This document shows, in pieces, positions 48,770 to 59,568 of a stretch of 64,000 bases of DNA (its first letter is position 1; every line of letters begins with the position of its first letter). The notes below the pieces were generated by a model. It searched no databases, was not told where the DNA came from, and was given only the letters and a program-made list of their open reading frames with translations. This DNA is from Chinchilla lanigera (lineage: Eukaryota; Chordata; Mammalia; Rodentia; Chinchillidae). The translations under genes were made by a program, and so were the position numbers. Location of the stretch: positions 12,255,024-12,319,023 of the forward strand of contig NW_004955447.1 in the NCBI RefSeq assembly GCF_000276665.1, in the 5' to 3' direction.

Positions 48770-48885
48770 CTGTAAGATGTTAGGTTCCCTTGGTTCGTTT
48801 CCCAGGTCTGTCACTCACTTTACTGTTTAACTTTGAGCAAATTGTGTATCTTTCTGTGCAAATCACTGAGCCACTTCAAAGCAGA
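48770..48885 (+). mobile_element. MIR SINE remnant
   Basis: GGTTCGTTTCCCAGGTCTGT, CACTCACTTTACTGTTTAAC, TTTGAGCAAATTGTGTATC and TTTCTGTGCAAATCACTGAG match the MIR order 'ggttcgaatcccggctctgccacttactagctgtgtgaccttgggcaa...tctctgtgcctcag'. An ancient tRNA-derived SINE, non-functional. Confidence 0.6.
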
Positions 48886-48900
48886 TGATATTTTTGTGGG

Positions 48901-48923
48901 TTTTTTTTTTTTTTTTTTTTTTT
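48901..48923. repeat. poly(T) run (about 23 bp)
   Basis: An uninterrupted T run after GTGGG. It resembles the tail of an antisense retrocopy, but no SINE or L1 body is visible to its right (GTAGAGGGAAGC). Confidence 0.9.
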
Positions 48924-49189
48924 GTAGAGGGAAGCTATTAATACTGTGTATCTAACAGAAGTTAATATTTGTAAAACCAAGCCCTCATATATAAGTATGA
49001 TCAAACCCTAGTCCACCACTGGGGCATTTCCACAAGCATTTTAAGAGAAAAGAAAACACTGACAAGGGAAAGGCATACAAGAAGGGAATAGGTCAAAGAC
49101 AAATGGTTCTGCTTACTGTTGATTCTATTTTAAGCAAGGTGAAAAATTTAGGAAAGAATATTTTTTACACAGCTTTCCTTTATGATTTT

Positions 49190-49372
49190 ATTTTTCTTCA
49201 AGATGGCTTATACCATAAGTGTTTACAGATCTCCTGAATTTAAGGGTTTGCAGGGGGACCTCAAAGAATATACACAAGCAGAAGAAACTATCAACATGCA
49301 TTCCATGAGGTGCACTGGTGCAGAATACATCCAGATGGACCCAGCTACACTTAGGAAATCCTTGACAGCTAT

Positions 49373-49405
<33 letters not shown>

Positions 49406-49535
49406 CTGATACAGACACACATAGTTCTCTGAGACTGTTATGAAGCTTGGTGTCCTCAAATTAGGCTGTGAAAAAGACAGAGTGCAAAGAGTAAGGACTG
49501 GAGACAGAAAGAAACACATCCCCTCCCAGAGGCTG
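49190..49535. mobile_element. old interspersed repeat with a GATA tract
   Basis: The sequence right of the GATA tract reads CAGACACACATAGTTCTCTG, AGACTGTTATGAAGCTTGG, AAATTAGGCTGTG and AAGGACTGGAGACAGAAAG. It resembles a common mammalian repeat that starts with GATA units and continues 'gagatttatt...ggctcacac..tatggaggctg...gctggagaccc'. The fit is only moderate. See the better-preserved relative at 59045-59568. Confidence 0.35.
49372..49404. repeat. (GATA)n microsatellite
   Basis: About eight uninterrupted ATAG/GATA units between CAGCTAT and ACTGATAC. Likely to vary in length among individuals. Confidence 0.97.
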
Positions 49536-52500
49536 AGAGTTAAGGAATGAGAGGCAAAAAAGGAAGTGTGTGTGCAGATCAGGAAGCAGCAGGACTAAAA
49601 CTAGGCTGCAACATTTTCAGAACACTCTTTATTTCCAGCAAAAGATGCTCTACCACATATTAAAAATTGAAATTACAAAGAAGTGTCTGAAAACAAAAGT
49701 GTCACCCCTGATTAGAAATGGCATAAGAAGCAACAGGAAAGCTTTACGCTCAGCTTAAAGTCTTCTAGAATAAGAAAACCTTTCACGGGAGAAAGAAAGC
49801 ACAGAGGAGGAAAGGCAGATTAGTGTAGCTTCAGAAATGAGTTCCATGACTACTGAAGCACAGTGTATTAGCTTTATGACGAGAGCCATTAGCTCTCCAC
49901 GGACAGGCAATATTTCTAAACAGCTACACTGCCCACAGAAGAAAAGGCAAAGCATTAAGGTACAAAACGCCACTTTCTCACCAGTTATTAACCTCATTTA
50001 TACCACTAAGTTTCTATCAGCATACTCATGGTTCAGTGGATTGATATTCCATTCAGCAGGGTGCAGATAGTGACGCCAGAGAAAGGAAGCCCTGGAGGTT
50101 CAGCATGATTGCCTTTTTTATGACCAGCTATACCTTGGATTAAAGTAAATGTCTAAGTAACTATTTTGGAAAGAATTCCCTAAAACCATTTTCAAAGTCC
50201 TTTGTCTTGGGGCCAGTTCACCAAGTATCTGATTATGAAGCTACACAGGTTTCAAGTTCATTTCTAACAGCCATTGTATTTTTTTCCACATCATGGATAG
50301 TCAGTTGTTGTATGATCCTAAAGTCAATGCGGACCTTGACCTTCACATTAGCCTCTTTCATGAGAAATAGCTCTACGTAAATCTGCGGTCATCCACTGAG
50401 ATGATGGATTGACAGTCTTGAAAGAGTTAGTAAATTTGTTCAAGGAGAAAAATGTTCCAAATCTATAGAGTTTCCTCATAGAATGAGTACAGTTCACTCA
50501 GTGTGGGTTAGCATTAAATGAATCCCAAGATCTCGTGCTTTCTTATCTATGGGTATACTCTGAGTTTGGGTCTACAAAAGTAGTAAAAATATGTCTAATA
50601 AAATAAAATTATTCATAAAATGTAGATTATTATGGTATCCAGTGAAATGATGTCTTTTTCTTGAATAAAATATAAAATCATCTTTAAGTATAAACTCAGT
50701 AGCAGTTATTTTGTACAATAGTACTTTAAGTTCTATCAATCTTAGAAAAATTTTGACCAATCATATATAGTATAATTTATGGATAATTACACTTGATATT
50801 TAAAAAATCTACAAATTTCAAATATTCCTAAAAGAAGTACATTTTTTCACTTTAGTCAGAATTAATGTCAATATTTGCATTTGGAAAAGATAACTGAAGC
50901 CGTACTACTGTGTTAAAGGTAAATATTACAACTACGCAGGACAGTAAAATTTTAAAGTTACAAATTCATAAATATTAAATCAAACACTAGTATATGAATG
51001 AAGGGTAAAACTGAAAGGATATACATAATATTAAGAATTTATTATAAATGACAATAATTTATTTTTAAAAGCACAAAATTTTAGGAAAGTTAATGAAATT
51101 GATGTTCCGCATATTTGAAAGAAAAGAGTTGTTATGTAGAACTTCAAATAATCTATACATGCACTTAATGTACAGCAAGCTCCAGACTTAGAATGTTCAA
51201 GTTGTGAACTTCCACAAGTACACTCAGACCCACTTTGTCAGCTTATAACTGAATCTGATTTATGATCGGTTCTCCCTGAATGGAATTCATTTGTAAGTCA
51301 GGGATTTACTTTTCTTAAAATTCTAGTATAAATTATGGCTACCACTAAATCTACTGTTTCTTTTGGCTCGACTTTACTGTGCCCTCCTGGTCATCCTCAG
51401 ACCACTGGCCCACTCGCCTCACGTACCTATTACTCTGCTAAATTTGATTCGACTGGGAGGAAATTGTAAGACAAATTCTTCAGGAGAAATTGTAAGATAG
51501 TTTCTCGAAATTGTATGACATTGTATGGTAATTTCTTTCTTTGTGACCAATTGATCAAACGTTTCGTTTCCAGAGTATCAAAAAGTCCCACAACTGTGTT
51601 CTTCCTTGGAGGAAAGAGGCCGGAGAACTGACAGAGCTCAGTGTAGCTGCGCGGATGGGAGCTGCGCTGTGAACCTCCATGAAGAAGGGAACTGGGGAGG
51701 TGGTGGGAAGGGCGGATGAAAGAGCAAATGAGACAGAAGAAATCACCAGCTTCTGAAAGGATGATACTGAAAACAACAAAAGTTAATGACTTTCCAACCC
51801 TTTTATGTAACACAATATAATTAAAATTGATATGCTAAAATAATCTTTGACGTAGTCAATAATCATAACTTATAATTAGCTCTGTGAGTTGAACAACGAT
51901 CAAGGAATAAATAACATTGAGACTTAGAGATGTTTTAACTTATTTTCCCTTAGTAAAAGTCTGGAAGTTCAGGAGTCTTATTCCAAACACAGAATTGAGA
52001 AGAACACGATAGTAAGTACACAGCTACTTTGTTAAAGATGCAATAGCATCTCAATTTTTCTTTGAGATGTAACTCTCCATTTAATTCAATGTCTTTTGAA
52101 CGGTTTTAATTTTTCTTTTCACATGTATGCACTTTGCGTGTTTGTTGACAGCATGGGTATCATTATCCTTGAGTAAGAATCTTCTGTCATGAGACAGTGA
52201 TTGAGTTATTACTACGAATAGGTTACATGTAATCAGAACGGTTTCAATGAAACTGTGCATCACTGAAGGCGCTTTTGGACTAGAGAGACTCTTGAGTTTC
52301 AGTAAACGGTGAAGGACCAAGACTGCCAGGCTGTGGCAGAAGGGATAAGTGAGCCGAATCTGCTGATAGTCAAAGGAAGTTCCCTGAGCAAGTGAACTTC
52401 GCGATTTCCAGTGGAGTGGCAATCACAACATCGCAAGTTTTTAAATTCTGTCACTTACATTTTGCTTAGACAATAGTTTAATAGTAATGTGAAACTTAAG

Positions 52501-52734
52501 CCAGTTAAGGGAAAAGGGGGAATTTGACAAATGGATATAAATGAGCCAATTTGTAATTTCTATAGTAAACTGGGCTAAGCTACTTCAAATAAAAGATTTA
52601 TATAGAAGAAAAGAAAAAGAAGTATCAACAGAGATTATGATTTTATATTCAATGCCTTATAATTGTTTAGAGGAATCAATAACAGTGACATAAAAGCGGT
52701 TTTAGATCTGGTCTGTTCCACAGCGAAACAGCAC
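49536..52734. other. unique DNA, no gene seen
   Basis: 50570-51160 is strongly AT-rich. The motif GAAATTGTA recurs at about 51461, 51487 and 51507 (a small local duplication). 51600-51730 is GC-richer and gives the 127- and 74-codon reverse frames, with no recognisable domain. No exon structure seen. Confidence 0.4.
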
Positions 52735-52942
52735 CTCATTACGGCGATGAACAACACCTGTTAGGGAGGACGTTGTCATGGAGAGAAAAGAAACACGTCG
52801 GAGCGGAGGCGGAGAGGAGGAGACCCTCGCACACTGCCGGTGGGAATGAGAAGTAGGCGCAGGGAGTTCACAACACTGTATGGAAATTCCTGAAAAAATA
52901 AAAATCAGAACTACAATAGTAACACACACGGCTACTTAAAGA
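52735..52942 (+). mobile_element. L1 LINE ORF2 end fragment, sense
   Basis: GACCCTCGCACACTGCCGGT, GGGAATGAGAAGTAGGCGCA, CACAACACTGTATGGAAATT and CCTGAAAAAATAAAAATCAG follow the L1 text 'cttgtacactgttggtgggaatgtaaattggtacagcc...tatggaggttcctcaaaaaa'. Separate from the next L1, since that one repeats the same block at 53230-53350. Confidence 0.7.
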
Positions 52943-53509
52943 GCATTTCCACCTCTTTTAGATGTGTGCTGCGTTAGTTTGGTAATACTTTTCATATATC
53001 CTGGCCTCATGGTATTGATTATAGGAGGTTATATTACAAATGTGAGAAACTCAAACAACTCAGCGAATATGTAAACAGCACAATTTGAAGTGGGCAAAAG
53101 AGCCCAAAAAGACACTTCTCAAAACAGACGCAAATAGTCAACAAGTGTCTGAAAAAATGCCCAACATCACCAGTCATCAGGACAGGAACCAGAAGACGGC
53201 CAGTCACTTCACCACGATGGCCATTGCCAGGGAAAAAATAACAGTGGGGGAACGTGGAAAAAGAGGAACTCCACCTGATGCTGGGAATTTAAAGTAGCAG
53301 AGTTACAAAATCTCCTGGAAGTTTCTTGAAATATTACAAAAAGAGCCACCACATGGTGCAGCAATCCCTCCTGGTTTAACTTTCCCAAAAATATTAAATT
53401 ATTCTGTTGAAGAAATATCCGTGCACTGCTGTTTATTTGCAGCGGTATTCCCAATAGCTAAGAGGAGAACTCAATATAAGTGTGTATCTGCAAGTGAATG
53501 AGTAAAGAC

Positions 53510-53690
53510 AATTATATATATATGCNNNNNNNNNNNNNNNNNNNNNNNNNNNNNNNNNNNNNNNNNNNNNNNNNNNNNNNNNNNNNNNNNNNNNNNNNNN
53601 NNNNNNNNNNNNNNNNNNNNNNNNNNNNNNNNNNNNNNNNNNNNNNNNNNNNNNNNNNNNNNNNNNNNNNNNNNNNNNNNTATATATATG
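53510..53690. repeat. (TA)n microsatellite spanning an assembly gap
   Basis: ATTATATATATATGC precedes the N run and TATATATATGTAAAC follows it. The location is where L1 copies normally read 'gtggtatatatacacaatgg', so the microsatellite has probably grown from that internal TATATA seed. Confidence 0.88.
53526..53680. other. assembly gap (155 N)
   Basis: A run of N inside an L1-borne TA microsatellite. Open frames that cross it are artefacts. Confidence 0.99.
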
Positions 53691-54000
53691 TAAACTATTC
53701 AGCCACAAAAATGAAATCCTCTTGTTTGGGGCAATATATATGAATCTAAAGGTAATTATATTCAATGAAATAAACCAGTAGAAAAAGACAAAAAGTACCT
53801 TATCTCATTGATATGGAGAATTTAAAAATGTTGATCTCATAGAAATTGAGGGCAGGGTACAGTTCCCAGGTATGAGGAAGATGGGGACGAAGGGTCTGTT
53901 TTTCCCATGAGCATAGTTAGAAAGGAGGAATAATTTGTAGTGCTCTGGTTGACGGTGTCGATATCCAACAATATTGTGTTGCATGATTAAAAATAGCTAA

Positions 54001-56546
54001 AAGGCAACTGGATCGTGATCTTCCTCTCACACATTCACATTTTATAGGTAAGGTTTATAAAGCTATCTCTTAACAAATCAATGATTTCCTCATGAAATAA
54101 GTTCTGAGAAGACAATGTAGGATGGTTTAGAGTCCACTGCATGTTATTTAATATGATATCAATTTAATTCTCTAACCAGGTACTTAAAATCTGAGATGTT
54201 ATTGGTTATCATTTCATATACTGTTGACGATGTTTATCACTGACTATCAATAACATATTGTTGAATGGTGGTTTCTTTATCAATGAAGTATTACTTGACA
54301 CAAAAAGGATTTATAATAATATCCAGAGAAAATTTAGAATGAATAAAAGAAGCTGCCTCTAGTTTTGCCTAAGGATGCAGAAAGCTGGGGAAAGTCCCTC
54401 CTATGCTGAGCACAAGAAACATCTACGAAATCCTTATAATCATAACTTTTTAAATGCTCTCGTAAGGCTGAGTTCACAGGAGATGCCAAAAGCCTGAAAT
54501 CCCCAATCACACGGTGACACCAAGCCAGAGACGGAGATGTAAGCACTGGTTCACCTGGTCAGAACAAAGAGAAGTTCACAGGATAGTGTGCATGCCAACA
54601 TCTGCATAAAATAAAAGTAAAGAATTGTATGAGTTGGGTGTGAAATCAATTTAAAGACAAATAAGGAAATGATTATATTAATAAGTATCTATAGATAGAT
54701 ACATACCAAGGAGCTAGATAGTTTTTTAAAAATAAAATGAGTAATATTATAATAAAATTCATTTTCCACCAAAAAATTTGATTTTAAATGTAAAGTGTTG
54801 TTATATCAAATTGCTACTATAGTATATTTTATAAATATAAAAGCAATTACCAGTAATAATATCTAAATATTTGAATGCGGTTTACCTTGAACTGCATAGG
54901 GTGAAGTATAATATTGATAAACTGTAAATGTTTTAATACCATACAAGTATATTAAATATATTTACTAAATGTTTGCATTTTATTAGTACAATGTGTTTTA
55001 AAATGCTACGTACACATGAAGTGTGTAATCTCGTTATGCTAAAATCTGCCCATTGCAATAAATATTTTAAATTAAAACTTTAAAAGTAGAAATTAAAAGC
55101 TTGCTTTTGCTCAAAGACAGAAAGGAGGAAAGAAGAAAAATACAAGCAGGAAACATCTCCAGACATAAAAGTGAGTTTACAGGAATGAAGCTGCACGTAC
55201 CTTTAACCTCTGAAGCAAATGTTTGTGTTTGTGTTTCTGTTAAGTACTCACTTATTTCTACACATTTTCTTAAAAATATTTTTAGTGAATTTCCACTAAA
55301 TCCTATGCAATTTGTTCATATTAGTGTCACAATTGTATGTTAAATTATTCAGCATTAGTATCCTCATAACAATTTTAAAACTTTCCCCCAAACTACACAC
55401 GGCTAGTTTTCCTTAAGAATGAGTTCATTAGCGTGGAAGAAATTCCAGCCTCTTAGAATCAACTGTGTGTAATTCCTTCAAGTGGTAACAGTCTGGTCTG
55501 GTCAGCATATGAACTGCAATCATGAGAAAAATCACCAGTAGATAATCATTACTTATATGCTAGATAACAAATTGAATAAATGAAGGGAATGAAGGTTTGA
55601 TACCAAATTAAGAAAACCCAAATTGTATATTACAGTGTACTTTATACCCGATCCTAGCATTTTTCTTTGAGAGGTTAATAATCAAGTTAGCGAGGACTGT
55701 AATTATGGCAAAGACGGACAATTGGCAAGCCTGGTGCAGAGCAGCCCGAGGGGACCATCTGGCTTTCACTGCTGAATAAAGAGTCTATGGTGATAAGGAA
55801 ATTTTCATCAACGTTGCAAAAGGGTAAATTGCCTTGGAAAAAATGTACAAAGTCACTTCTGACATCAAACACTGTGCTATATTGGTCTATTATGATAAGA
55901 CTACAATTTTTTTTTACTATATTATCTACTTGGAAATAGTCACTTAAGGTACAATGACTATACAGAGAATATGAAATCCATAATATTCATCATAGAAGAG
56001 TTCTAGGTGTCCTTCTCATCACTCTCAGTGTTTAAACTCACTTATCCCGCTGGATTAGCAATTAGTCTTAATCTTGGAGTGAGTATGTGGAAGCGTGTGG
56101 TATAGGGTAAAAGGATGGCAGACATGAAGGCAGACAGGAAGCAGAGAGGACGTGAGCATTTTGTTGACATGGAGAGAATGTCTAGGAAGGTGCACTTATC
56201 AGGTAAATGTGTATATGGGCCCTCTGAGCTGTTCTAGGTTCACATCATCCCTGAATCTAAAAAATGGTAAAAACTGAAGTGGCTTACAATTATGAAATCC
56301 ATACATGACAACGTAACACCATATCCCACAATTCCTATAATACCATGCACTGTGGGTACAAGGTTCTGTTGGAAAATTTTGCAACTTGTGCTGTCTCGTA
56401 AAAGCATCTAAAAAATCTGATGAACAAGTGATTTTGAGCTTGCTCTTACAGGATTTCGTGTTCAGCGATCTTCTTTCCGTTCATGGGCATATGCTTATTC
56501 CAACCACGTACTGCTTCAGTTTTATCCCAACATATGCAATGTATTA
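54001..56546. other. unique DNA, no gene seen
   Basis: 54640-55090 is very AT-rich, with small GATA-type words (54688-54702, TATCTATAGATAGATA). 54340-54550 gives a 70-codon reverse frame without recognisable content. 55690-55780 is slightly GC-richer. No repeat family recognised. Confidence 0.4.
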
Positions 56547-56688
56547 CTTTTTTTGTCTTTTTGAGACAGGCTGTCACTATGCAGTCCAGGCTGGCCTTGA
56601 ACTGACTTTATAGCCCAGGCTGGCCTCAAACTCGCAACGATCCTCCTACCTCAGCCTCCCAAGTGCTGGGATTCCAGGCGTGCACCAT
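56547..56688 (-). mobile_element. B1 SINE (antisense) with internal duplication
   Basis: Reverse-complement B1 on the plus strand: TTTTTGAGACAGGCTGTCAC, CAGTCCAGGCTGGCCTTGAA, CTGACTTTATAGCCCAGGCT, GGCCTCAAACTCGCAACGAT, CCTACCTCAGCCTCCCAAGT and GCTGGGATTCCAGGCGTGCA. The 'ccaggctggcct.gaact' segment occurs twice in tandem, the B1 internal duplication. Confidence 0.93.
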
Positions 56689-57288
56689 GTATAATGTCCG
56701 TCTCTGGCCATATTGTTTGGTGGACTGGCATAGTCATCACTCCAGTCACAAATGATGAACTCCAAGATGGACACCTAACCAAATGTGGATTGTTTTCATA
56801 GAAACTGACATTTGAGATTCAAGGCAATACACTGTTTTTTTAATGACAAGACTGCAAGTATTCAGCACATATTTGCAGAGAGGTTTATTTTAGAAATTAA
56901 AACTCTGCTTTTCTAGGATATTTTTTTGAATGTAACCTAACACAACAAACATCAAATCTCGGTGGAACTTGATCAATTTTTAAGTGGCTTAAATGACTAC
57001 TCCACATCCAAAACGCATGCGTGTGTATCAGTATCTCTATTCCTTCAGTGTTCATTCCAAGAGAAAATTGAGATGTAGGGAAAAGGCTAAGATAAAACAT
57101 ACCTTCTTTAAAGAGCAACAACCAAAATGAATGAGTTGTCTGCGGTTTAGATGTATTTCAAAATTTACATTATTTAAATAAAAAGTTTATTTGCTGCATT
57201 TTTTCGTCATTGCAGGTCAACTTACAAATATAGTATTTCTCCCAAGGAGGTTTGGTTACAAGAACTCTCCTGTGTTTTAAAATCATTG
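56689..57288. other. unique DNA
   Basis: No gene or repeat recognised; the 74-codon reverse frame at 56897 has no recognisable content. Confidence 0.4.
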
Positions 57289-57417
57289 GATACTCAGATC
57301 TTTTTTTTTTTTTTTGGTTTTTCTCCGGTACCGGGAACCGAACTCACGACCTTACGCTTGCCAGGCAGGCCCTTTTGCCGCTGAGCTAAATCCCCAGCCC
57401 CGATACTCAGGTCTTTT
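57289..57417 (-). mobile_element. young ID SINE (antisense) with target-site duplication
   Basis: The body is 57301-57401: a T run, GGTTTTTCTCCGGTACCGGG, AACCGAACTCACGACCTTAC, GCTTGCCAGGCAGGCCCTTT and TGCCGCTGAGCTAAATCCCC. A duplication of GATACTCAGATC (57289) and GATACTCAGGTCTTTT (57402-57417) flanks it. Together with its intact A and B boxes and retained CpGs this marks the freshest ID copy in the window. Pol III transcription would run on the minus strand. Confidence 0.96.
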
Positions 57418-57789
57418 ATATAAAATTGAATAGAACAGATATGCTGTTCACTCTATATTTCAAATCATCTCTACAGTACATAATAAAATGAAAGGGCTAT
57501 GAAATAGTTGTTATATTGTATCATTTAGGAAATGATGATAGTAAAATGTCTGTATGCATTCAGTACACACGCAGTGATTTTTTCCTAATATTTTTTTACC
57601 CATGGTTTGTTGAGTCTGTGTATGTGAAACCTACAGATGCAAAGGATTATATACATATATATATATATACTTTCATGTTTGCATATTCATGTGTATAATA
57701 TATACATAAATACTTAAGTGCATATGTAATTTTTACAGAAGCATTCGGAAAATCTGACATGAATTATAAAGCTTACATCAAAGTTATGG
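57418..57789. other. unique DNA with a TA repeat
   Basis: 57645-57670 is TATACATATATATATATATA. The rest holds no recognised gene or repeat. Confidence 0.5.
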
Positions 57790-57794
57790 TGAAT

Positions 57795-58390
57795 TTTTAA
57801 TTTAAAAACGTTTATTACAGTAAAAGATAAAGTACCATTAATCCTTTTCAAAATATTCACTTTGAACACACTTGTCCCATCACTCTTCCCGCTTTGTGAA
57901 GCAGTTCTGCAAGTCCTTTTCAGGTCTTTAGGGGCCTTCGGTTTCAATTTTAAGGAAGCACCAGGAGTGGTAAGGTATCCCATCAAGCAAATTAGGTGAA
58001 TGAGGGCATGTGTGATGTTTTTAGGAGCTGCATTTCCATTGGATGGCTCTTGTCAGGGGAATTCATTGTAAATTTTTATTACATCTCTTAGAGTCATAAA
58101 ATTTGAAAATAGGAAGTGGACCAAGAGATGAAGGAAGGGTAAATGAGGGAAAGAAGGGGAATGAAAAGAATTAAGATATGTTACGTACTTGCCCCAGTGG
58201 CAAGTGATGCATGTAATCACTATGTACTGCAGAGATGTGCTAACAAAAAGACTCCCTGAAGAGGACTCCCAAAGCAGCTTCAGAAAGAGGCAAGAACAAT
58301 GGGGTAATCGGCTGGAAGTGTGAGGTTGAATTTGGAGGAGAATTGAAATCAATATGACTTATAATATTTTTTTAGAAGTTAATAATGCTT
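57795..58390. mobile_element. mariner-derived inverted-repeat element, copy C, split by an L1 3' end
   Basis: The left arm (minus, about 57800-57960) decodes in one frame to DLQNCFTKREE, a stop, WDKCVQSEYFEKD, a good match to the mariner/Mos1 transposase C-terminus (F-Q-x-C-F...W-D-K-C...G-E-Y-F-E-G-D). It then runs into GGATTAATGGTACTTTATCT and a TTTACTGTAATAA end. The right arm (plus, about 58259-58370) decodes to EDSQSSFRKRQEQWGN. Between them sits an L1 3' terminus. Both arms contain stops, so no transposase can be made. Confidence 0.6.
58060..58256 (+). mobile_element. L1 LINE 3' terminus inside a mariner-like element
   Basis: AAAATTTGAAAATAGGAAGT, a purine-rich stretch (58110-58170), ATATGTTACGTACTTGCC, GATGCATGTAATCACTATGT and ACTGCAGAGATGTGCTAACA then AAAAA. 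The ending closely follows the L1 3' terminus at 43725-43800 (TGTAATCATTACGTACTGCA). A very short 5'-truncated insertion, younger than its host element. Confidence 0.65.
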
Positions 58391-59044
58391 TGTATATTTC
58401 AATCATAACTCATAATTTATACATTATTGAAAGGACAACAAAACTGGCAATCAGAAAGCAAAATATAGAATAAGAGAAAACTGAATGTATCAAAGAAGAT
58501 AGAGGCTGGATGACCTATGAGTCCAAAAAATGATTAGCTTTGGATTAATGAAAAGGATGCTGGGACAAAACTCAAGCTGACGTCATGGTGGAGCAGGTGA
58601 ATTTATTGTTACTGAAGCCATGCAATTCTGGGTGTTGGTAATGTCTATGGTCATGTTTCATGGTGAATAGTAGATGCACGTTATTGGGAAGATGCAATGA
58701 CAGTATACATCCTAGTACTCATTTCAGAATTGCTTGACATTTTATATTCAGATCCTTCAGAATAAGTTTCTAACACACATCATGCATTCAGGTGAAAACT
58801 TCACAGTGTAATGCCATTGAATCTGTGTAAGAACTGCGTATTAGCGCATGTCCTTATTGCCTTCAGCAGATAGATGGGCAATCTGAGTCTAAAATTACAA
58901 GGAAGTGTTTGAAAGTTTAACAGGAGGCAGTGGATGAAACAGGGCTTGAAGTCACATAACTGGATCCTAGGGACTGTATTTCAACAAATTAATCTGAAAA
59001 TCAGACCAACAAAACTAAAGAAACGTCACCTCATATTGTCACAG
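58391..59044. other. unique DNA, no gene seen
   Basis: No recognisable exon or repeat. Confidence 0.4.
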
Positions 59045-59507
59045 CTAATTTGAGATTGCATCTTGATTGTACTGAGGGTGCATAGCGAATGTGCTGGTAA
59101 AAGTTACACTTGTGTGTCTGTGATGGTGCTTCCAGAAGAAAGGGATCCAAGTGGGGGAAATCCACCTTGAAAATGGACAGAAGCATCCATTTGGTGGGAG
59201 GCCTGCATAGAACAGAAATGGCAGAGGGAAAGTGAATTTTTCCTCAGACATATATTTCTATTCTTGCCCTTGGACATCAGAGCCTCAGGGTTTGTGCCTC
59301 TGGACTCTGGGAACTGTGCAAATAGCAGCTCCACAACAGATTTCTGAGGTCTTTGTCACCTACTTGAGTGACACTAGGGACTTCCTTGCTTCTGAGACAT
59401 TTGTTTGTGGTTTGAGCAACCCTATCAATATATCAGGGTCTCCAATTTGCAGAAGACCTTTCATGAGACTTCTTGTAAATCACCCCCTGAAATCTGTACC
59501 TGATTTC

Positions 59508-59548
<41 letters not shown>

Positions 59549-59568
59549 TTATCATCTACCATCTATCT
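59045..59568 (-). mobile_element. ancient interspersed repeat with (GATA)n edge, antisense
   Basis: The minus strand starts with GATA units, then reads GGGGGTGATTTACAAGAAG, TCTGCAAATTGGAGACCC, CTCAGAAGCAAGGAAGTCC, CAGAGTCCAGAGGCACAAAC, GCTCTGATGTCCAAGGGCAA, CTCTGCCATTTCTGTTCTAT, GCAGGCCTCCCACCAAATGG and ACCATCACAGACACACAAG. This is the order of a widespread mammalian repeat that typically sits next to a GATA tract ('gctggagaccc...gtccaaaggcc...ttgttctattcaggcc...cctcacagacac'). I do not recall its library name with certainty. The 131-codon plus-strand frame here is a by-product. Confidence 0.6.
59508..59568. repeat. (TATC)n microsatellite
   Basis: About ten CTAT units from TCTCTATCTATC through CTATTTATCATC, the last units imperfect. 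On the minus strand this is the GATA edge of the adjoining repeat. Confidence 0.96.

Larger units (their letters stand above)
53040..54000 (+). mobile_element. L1 LINE 3' region, sense, interrupted by a gap
   Basis: Long ordered match to an old L1 3' end. Before the gap come CAAACAACTCAGCGAATATG, GACACTTCTCAAAACAGACG, GCCCAACATCACCAGTCATC, GTGCACTGCTGTTTATTTGC and TTCCCAATAGCTAAGAGGAG. After the TA/N gap come AACTATTCAGCCACAAAAAT, TGAAATAAACCAGTAGAAAA, GTTGATCTCATAGAAATTGA and TAGAAAGGAGGAATAATTTG. Only remnants of ORF2 survive. Confidence 0.88.

Noticed and set aside
48901..48923. Poly(T) run as the tail of an antisense processed pseudogene
   Set aside because: No coding or SINE body is recognisable to its right, and no target duplication was found.
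49372..49404. GATA repeat, and TATC repeat at 59.5 kb, as a CRISPR-like array
   Set aside because: Pure tetranucleotide microsatellites without spacers, in a mammalian genome.
51430..51813. 127-codon frame (-)
   Set aside because: No recognisable domain; an overlapping 74-codon frame in another phase shows that the local composition, not selection, keeps stops rare.
53433..53765. Open frames of 81-110 codons crossing the second gap
   Set aside because: Same artefact, inside an L1 3' region and a TA repeat.
57301..57401. tRNA-like A and B boxes of the ID elements as tRNA genes
   Set aside because: The fold is not a complete cloverleaf, and the body plus A-rich tail and target duplication identify a tRNA-derived SINE.
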